Assembly: GCA_003501485.1 (NCBI GenBank) | Contig: DNPJ01000093.1 | Coordinates: 1 to 9,353 of the forward strand | DNA from: Bacillota bacterium | Lineage (GTDB): Bacteria; Bacillota_I; Bacilli_A; RFN20; CAG-826 | Length of the DNA stretch: 9,353 nucleotides | Direction: 5' to 3' | Shown: positions 5,904-9,353 of the stretch, piece by piece | How the letters are laid out: each line of letters starts with the position of its first letter | How positions within the stretch are numbered: position 1 is the first letter of the stretch | Notes under the pieces: generated by a model | Databases searched by the model: none | What the model was told of the DNA's origin: nothing | Seen by the model: only the letters and a program-made list of their open reading frames with translations | Translations under genes and position numbers: made by a program

Positions 5904-6756
5904 TAAAATCGGAATTGTTTATGCTGGTTGTGGTGTTAAAGCGGCAGCCGAACTTTCGTTTGCAAAACAAATTATCGACAAAGTTGGTTATGAGAGAATA
6001 AGCGTTGTTTCTGGTAGTTCATTAAGTTCACTAAATGCTTATGCAACAGGATGTAAATGCATTAATAATGTTCTTAATGTCTATAATACATTTGGTTTTA
6101 ATAATATTCTTACGTTTAATAACAAACATCGCAAAGAGCTAACAAAAAATATTTTTGATTGTTTCGATGGATCTAATTTAGAAATAAAAACTTATGTTTC
6201 AGCGACAAATCTTAAGTCCTTTAAAGCTAATTATTTTTGCATGAATAACGCCTTTGAATCACATAAAAAGGCTTTGATAAAATTATCAACAGGTTTTCCA
6301 ATGTATATAGGACTTCAGTCATTTGATAATTCTATATATTTAAGTGGTACTGTAAGCGATAATTATCCTCTTCTTCCTCTTATTGATGAAGATTTAGATA
6401 TGGTAATTATTCTTCACGCTAATCCAAAATATTATCCACCTTTAGATTTTTATAAAAAAATTAAAAAAGGGACCGTTGTAGTGGATGTTGATGTGTCATT
6501 GCATTTGTCAAATAAAATTAGAATTTTTTCTGTTTCTAAAAACGCAATCAGCGAAATGATCCATGTCGGTGAGACTGACGGATGGAATTTTGCCAATTAT
6601 ATCTTTCTCGATTTTGCTAAAAATAATGTTAGAGAAAGAGTTTATGAATATGTTTCAAGTAATCTTGAAGATCGAAATAAAAAAGACATCGATGGTTCAA
6701 GCGTTATTTTAAATGTTTTCAATGTTCTTTATGATATGAAGGAGGATAATCTTTAA
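5884..6756 (+). CDS. degenerate patatin-like protein, probable pseudoenzyme
   Basis: A 290-aa protein that follows the patatin fold pattern but has damaged active-site motifs. The oxyanion loop, normally GGGx[RK]G, reads GCGVKA (15-20). The nucleophile elbow, normally GxSxG, reads GSSLS (44-48), keeping Ser46 but losing the second Gly. The dyad motif, normally DG[GA]-x-x-DN-x-P, reads SGTVSDNYP (154-162), so the catalytic Asp is Ser154 while the following DN-x-P is kept. The reading frame is intact and there is no stop or frameshift, so the protein is probably made. Its ATG at 5884 lies inside the upstream gene with no ribosome site, implying coupled translation. The stop overlaps the next ATG by one base. 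The tight pairing with an intact patatin suggests a regulatory or partner subunit; weak residual activity cannot be excluded. Confidence 0.82.
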   Translation: MEAGQINKIGIVYAGCGVKAAAELSFAKQIIDKVGYERISVVSGSSLSSLNAYATGCKCINNVLNVYNTFGFNNILTFNNKHRKELTKNIFDCFDGSNLEIKTYVSATNLKSFKANYFCMNNAFESHKKALIKLSTGFPMYIGLQSFDNSIYLSGTVSDNYPLLPLIDEDLDMVIILHANPKYYPPLDFYKKIKKGTVVVDVDVSLHLSNKIRIFSVSKNAISEMIHVGETDGWNFANYIFLDFAKNNVRERVYEYVSSNLEDRNKKDIDGSSVILNVFNVLYDMKEDNL

Positions 6757-8030
6757 TGTCTTACGAATTATCTAAAAAGAAAATAAATGGATTAGTTCTT
6801 TCCGGTGGTGGCGCTCTTGGAGCATATGAAGTAGGTGCAATCCAAGCTTTTAATGAAAAAGGCATACATTTTGAAGTTGTCACCGGTACGTCAATTGGCG
6901 CTCTAAATGGTGCTTTCTATGTTGGAGGACAAAGTCAAAATTTAAAAAAACTTTGGAGTAATATAACCCCAACAAAAGTTATGGTAGATGGGTTTAATTT
7001 AAATTCTAAATTATTAACTAATCCTATATCAGATAGTTTTAAAGCAATTAAAGATTGGGGTAAACAATATCTTAATCTTAAAGAAGGCGTTGGAGCAGAT
7101 ATTACGCCTTTTAAACAATATATTCGTAACTCTCTTGATGTTGAAGCATGTAAAAACACTAATATTAAATTTGGTATAACTACCGCGAAATTACCATCAT
7201 ATATTCCTGTTGATTTATGCATGAATGAAATCAAAGATAACGACACTTATTTAGCGTTTCTACATGCATCGAGTGCATGTTTTCCTATTTTTCCAGTTGA
7301 AACTATAAATGAAAAAAAATATGTAGATGGTTTTTATAACGACAATGTGCCAATGCGCCTTGCTTTTGACTATGGAGCGGATGAATTATATGTTGTCGAC
7401 ATGAAATTATTTAATAAAAAACCTCAACATATGTTTTATTTATCTCTTCCTAATGTTCATTATATTGCTCCTTATATATCTCTCGGCTCTATGATGGATT
7501 TCTCTCAAGAAACTATTCAAAAAAATATGAAATTAGGTTATCTAGATACTAAAAAATATTTTGGCGATTATCGAGGTTTTTATTTTGCGTTTAAGGATGT
7601 TAAACCTGTTGATGGTTTTATGAGTTATATTCTTCATAATTTTGGTATTAATGCTGAATACATTTTAAAAGAATTATCCAAAGATATTACTAAAAAAATG
7701 GATGAATTAGATTATTTTGTTCGTTCAGTCGAGATTATTGCTATGCGACTTGGAATTGATAATTATTATGAAGTTTATTCTTTGGATGATTTTGTAGAAA
7801 TCCTTAGAAAACAGATTGAAAAATTAAAAGAAGCAGAAATGCTTAAATCTGTTTTTTCAAAATTAATTGATAATGTTAACGTTGCCGCAACGATAGCGCC
7901 ATCAAAAATTAAATCTGATTATTTAATTCGCTTTAGTGTCGATTTCTTAAATTTGGTGGACGAAAATAATAAGCCTCTAATTAATCCTATTTATCTCAAT
8001 AGCACTAATATAAAACGTAGAAAAGATTAA
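6756..8030 (+). CDS. patatin-like phospholipase, intact catalytic dyad
   Basis: A 424-aa predicted acyl hydrolase of the patatin family, which cleaves fatty acyl chains from phospholipids or other lipids with a Ser-Asp dyad. All motifs are present: oxyanion loop GGGALG (17-22), elbow GTSIG (44-48) with Ser46, and DGFYNDNVP (191-199) with Asp191. The patatin domain occupies about residues 10-220. The remaining 200 residues are largely helical, charged near the end (KQIEKLKEAE, 352-361) and not recognised. No signal peptide or clear membrane helix is visible, so it should be cytosolic or peripheral. AAGGAGG at 6739-6745, ten bases before the ATG, supports the start. It is the last gene of the operon and follows the degenerate patatin with a one-base overlap; both align at Ser46. 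Confidence 0.92.
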   Translation: MSYELSKKKINGLVLSGGGALGAYEVGAIQAFNEKGIHFEVVTGTSIGALNGAFYVGGQSQNLKKLWSNITPTKVMVDGFNLNSKLLTNPISDSFKAIKDWGKQYLNLKEGVGADITPFKQYIRNSLDVEACKNTNIKFGITTAKLPSYIPVDLCMNEIKDNDTYLAFLHASSACFPIFPVETINEKKYVDGFYNDNVPMRLAFDYGADELYVVDMKLFNKKPQHMFYLSLPNVHYIAPYISLGSMMDFSQETIQKNMKLGYLDTKKYFGDYRGFYFAFKDVKPVDGFMSYILHNFGINAEYILKELSKDITKKMDELDYFVRSVEIIAMRLGIDNYYEVYSLDDFVEILRKQIEKLKEAEMLKSVFSKLIDNVNVAATIAPSKIKSDYLIRFSVDFLNLVDENNKPLINPIYLNSTNIKRRKD

Positions 8031-8080
8031 GCTAGTTAGTCATAACTAATTAAAATATTCGATAAAATGTTTATTTTTTA

Positions 8081-8111
8081 GTAATTTGTAATTGTAAAAT
8101 TACCCTTTTTT
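8081..8111 (+). terminator. weak AT-rich hairpin with T-run after the patatin operon
   Basis: GTAATTT (8081-8087) pairs with AAATTAC (8097-8103) around a nine-base loop, followed by CC and six T (8106-8111). The stem is nearly all A/T, so efficiency is doubtful. A second inverted repeat, TAGTTA-GTCA-TAACTA (8033-8048), starts three bases after the patatin stop but has no T-run. Confidence 0.45.
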
Positions 8112-8121
8112 CTAGTAAAAT
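8092..8121 (+). promoter_or_regulatory. possible promoter of the NuoE/NuoF-like genes
   Basis: TTGTAA (8092-8097, 4/6) and TAAAAT (8116-8121, 5/6) are 18 bases apart, giving a start near 8128 and a leader of about 20 bases that would contain CGGAGG (8139-8144). The -35 lies within the loop and 3' arm of the upstream hairpin, so promoter and terminator overlap. Modest match only. Confidence 0.3.
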
Positions 8122-8149
8122 ATTTTTAGTTTTTATAACGGAGGATAAT

Positions 8150-8644
8150 ATGGCTCACTTACAGCAACATGCTATTAAGCAAATTACTGAAATTGTTGAT
8201 CGTTTTAAAGATGAAAAAACTCCTCTTATGATGATCTTAGAAGCAATTCAATCAGAATATGGTTACATACCACTCGAAGTGCAAGAACTTGTTAGTGATT
8301 TAACAGGAATTCCTGTCGCAGAAATATATGGTGTTGTAACCTTTTATTCTTTTTTCTCACTTACACCAAAGGGAAAATACATCATTGGTGTTTGTCTTGG
8401 AACCGCTTGTTATGTCAAGGGTTCACAACTCGTCATTGATAAATTTTCCGATTTGTTAGGTATTAAGCCTGGAGAAACAACAGAAGACGGATTATTTACT
8501 TTAGACGCTCTTAGATGTATCGGTGCATGCGGTATTGCACCAGCCATTTCAATTAATGGCAAAGTTTATCCAAAGGTCGATCCAGCCAAAGTCGCTGGCA
8601 TTATCAAAGAATACCGTGATTTAGCTAAGGAGGAAGGATTATAA
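8150..8644 (+). CDS. nuoE: NuoE-like thioredoxin-fold [2Fe-2S] subunit (HydC/HndA type)
   Basis: A 164-aa protein, the normal length for the NuoE/HydC/HndA family. A helical N-terminal bundle (about 1-70, with the family block GIPVAEIYGVVTFYSFF) precedes a thioredoxin-like ferredoxin domain. Its four ligands are Cys82-x4-Cys87 in VCLGTACYVKG and Cys123-x3-Cys127 in RCIGACGIAP. It carries electrons between an NAD(P)H-oxidising flavoprotein and other FeS centres. The symbol is a family name: the following gene has the fused N-terminal FeS domain of HydB/HndC rather than that of complex I NuoF, so this is more likely a soluble hydrogenase or formate dehydrogenase subunit. The start is fixed by GGAGG ending five bases before the ATG. 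The stop overlaps the next ATG by one base. Confidence 0.93.
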   Translation: MAHLQQHAIKQITEIVDRFKDEKTPLMMILEAIQSEYGYIPLEVQELVSDLTGIPVAEIYGVVTFYSFFSLTPKGKYIIGVCLGTACYVKGSQLVIDKFSDLLGIKPGETTEDGLFTLDALRCIGACGIAPAISINGKVYPKVDPAKVAGIIKEYRDLAKEEGL

Positions 8645-9353
8645 TGGAAAAAATTAAAACTGAAGCAGAATTAAATGCAAAAATTGAACATTGTGCCTCC
8701 TGTTTAGATAAAAAATTCAATGGAAAAGATGGCAAAAAACATATTGTTATTTGTGGTGGTACAGGTTGTATTTCCTCTCATTCAGATGAAATATTAGCCA
8801 AATTTGAAGAACTCATTAAAGAAAAAAATCTCGAAGACGTTGCCACTGTTAACAAAGTAGGATGTTTCGGCTTTTGTTCACAAGGACCATTTGTAAAAAT
8901 ATTTCCACAAGACCGTCTTTATAGAGCAGTTAAAGTAAAAGATGTCGAGCGCATTATTGAAGAAGACATCATTGGTGGAAAATGTATTACTGACCTTCTT
9001 TATGAAGATCCAGTTACTCATGAAAAAGTCGAAAGACAAGATGATATTAACTTCTATAAGAAACAAATTCGTATCGCTCTTGATGGGTGTTCAATGATTA
9101 ACCCTGAAAAGCTTGAAGAAGCATTTGGAGTAGGCGCATTTAAAGGATTAATGCGCGCTCTAAAGATGAGTCAACAAGAGGTTGTTGATGAAATCTTAAA
9201 AAGTGGACTTCGTGGTCGTGGAGGCGCAGGCTTCCCAACTGGAAGAAAGTGGCAATTTGCTTTAAATCAAAATAATGATGAAAAGTACGTCATTTGTAAC
9301 GGTGATGAAGGCGATCCAGGTGCATTTATGGATCGTTCCATCCTTGAAGGTAA
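8644..9353 (+). CDS. nuoF: NuoF-like flavoprotein with N-terminal [2Fe-2S] domain (HydB/HndC type), 3' truncated by the window
   Basis: The first 236 codons are present and the frame is open to the end of the window. Residues about 30-110 form a thioredoxin-like [2Fe-2S] domain with Cys37-x4-Cys42 (ICGGTGC) and Cys74-x3-Cys78 (GCFGFC). The NuoF core starts near 135 (FYKKQIRIALDGC) and reaches the glycine-rich FMN/NADH loop GLRGRGGAGFPTGRKW (188-203) and CNGDEGDPGAFMDRS (218-232). Fusion of the FeS domain to NuoF next to a NuoE gene is typical of HydB/HndC, the diaphorase subunit of NAD(P)-linked, often electron-bifurcating, [FeFe]-hydrogenases; a formate dehydrogenase partner is the alternative. 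An extra CxxC (Cys17, Cys20) lies at the extreme N-terminus. AAGGAGG at 8627-8633, inside the previous gene, supports the start. The C-terminal 4Fe-4S and ferredoxin parts, and any hydA, lie outside. Confidence 0.93.
   Translation, partial: MEKIKTEAELNAKIEHCASCLDKKFNGKDGKKHIVICGGTGCISSHSDEILAKFEELIKEKNLEDVATVNKVGCFGFCSQGPFVKIFPQDRLYRAVKVKDVERIIEEDIIGGKCITDLLYEDPVTHEKVERQDDINFYKKQIRIALDGCSMINPEKLEEAFGVGAFKGLMRALKMSQQEVVDEILKSGLRGRGGAGFPTGRKWQFALNQNNDEKYVICNGDEGDPGAFMDRSILEG

Noticed and set aside
6935..7246. 103-aa minus-strand ORF
   Set aside because: Antisense to the intact patatin; shadow ORF.
5884..8030. CBASS-type or other antiphage defence locus based on patatins
   Set aside because: No cyclic-nucleotide synthase, reverse transcriptase, nuclease or other sensor is present in the neighbouring genes; patatins alone are common in ordinary lipid metabolism.
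8878..9066. 62-aa minus-strand ORF
   Set aside because: Antisense to the NuoF-like gene, which is open through this region.
8150..9353. Respiratory complex I (nuo) operon
   Set aside because: The NuoF-like protein has an N-terminal [2Fe-2S] domain typical of HydB/HndC, and no other nuo subunit precedes the NuoE-like gene; the downstream part is unseen.

Overview
The window is AT-rich bacterial DNA that most resembles a low-GC Bacillota/Mycoplasmatota-type genome (Erysipelotrichia, RF39 or Acholeplasma/Izemoplasma-like). This is an inference from base composition, AT-rich codon use, AGGAGG-type ribosome sites and lipobox lipoproteins. TGA is a real stop here (it ends the genes at 1302 and 3640) and Trp is TGG, so this is not the TGA=Trp code of Mycoplasma and Spiroplasma.

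Layout. (1) 1-260: a tRNA-Asp(GTC)/tRNA-Phe(GAA) pair and a hairpin terminator; the Phe tRNA has an abnormal T-loop. (2) 259-621, minus strand: a small three-helix membrane protein whose sigma-A-type promoter lies so close to the ATG that the mRNA should be leaderless. Its promoter is back to back with a plus-strand promoter. (3) 713-2010, plus: a doubtful 75-aa ORF, then three overlapping genes for small lipoproteins. The last two look like diverged paralogues with an Ig-like pattern. (4) 2078-5050, plus: cardiolipin synthase, a DUF2974/Mbeg1-type alpha/beta hydrolase and a free-standing 83-aa domain resembling the middle part of fatty acid kinase FakA/YloV, closed by a clear terminator. (5) 5148-8030, plus: a zinc-ribbon multi-pass membrane protein, a degenerate patatin that has lost its catalytic Asp, and an intact patatin-like phospholipase, all overlapping. 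(6) 8150-9353, plus: a NuoE-like [2Fe-2S] subunit and the start of a NuoF-like flavoprotein with its own N-terminal [2Fe-2S] domain, the HydC-HydB/HndA-HndC arrangement of NAD(P)-linked, often electron-bifurcating, [FeFe]-hydrogenases. The second gene runs off the window.

Regions 4 and 5 share a membrane-lipid theme: a phospholipid synthase, a lipase-like hydrolase, a fatty-acid-kinase-like domain and a patatin with an apparent pseudoenzyme partner. The zinc-ribbon membrane protein / dead patatin / live patatin operon is the best candidate for something undescribed. The hydrogenase-type genes look like a separate transcription unit. No CRISPR array, intact insertion sequence, phage gene or origin was seen.
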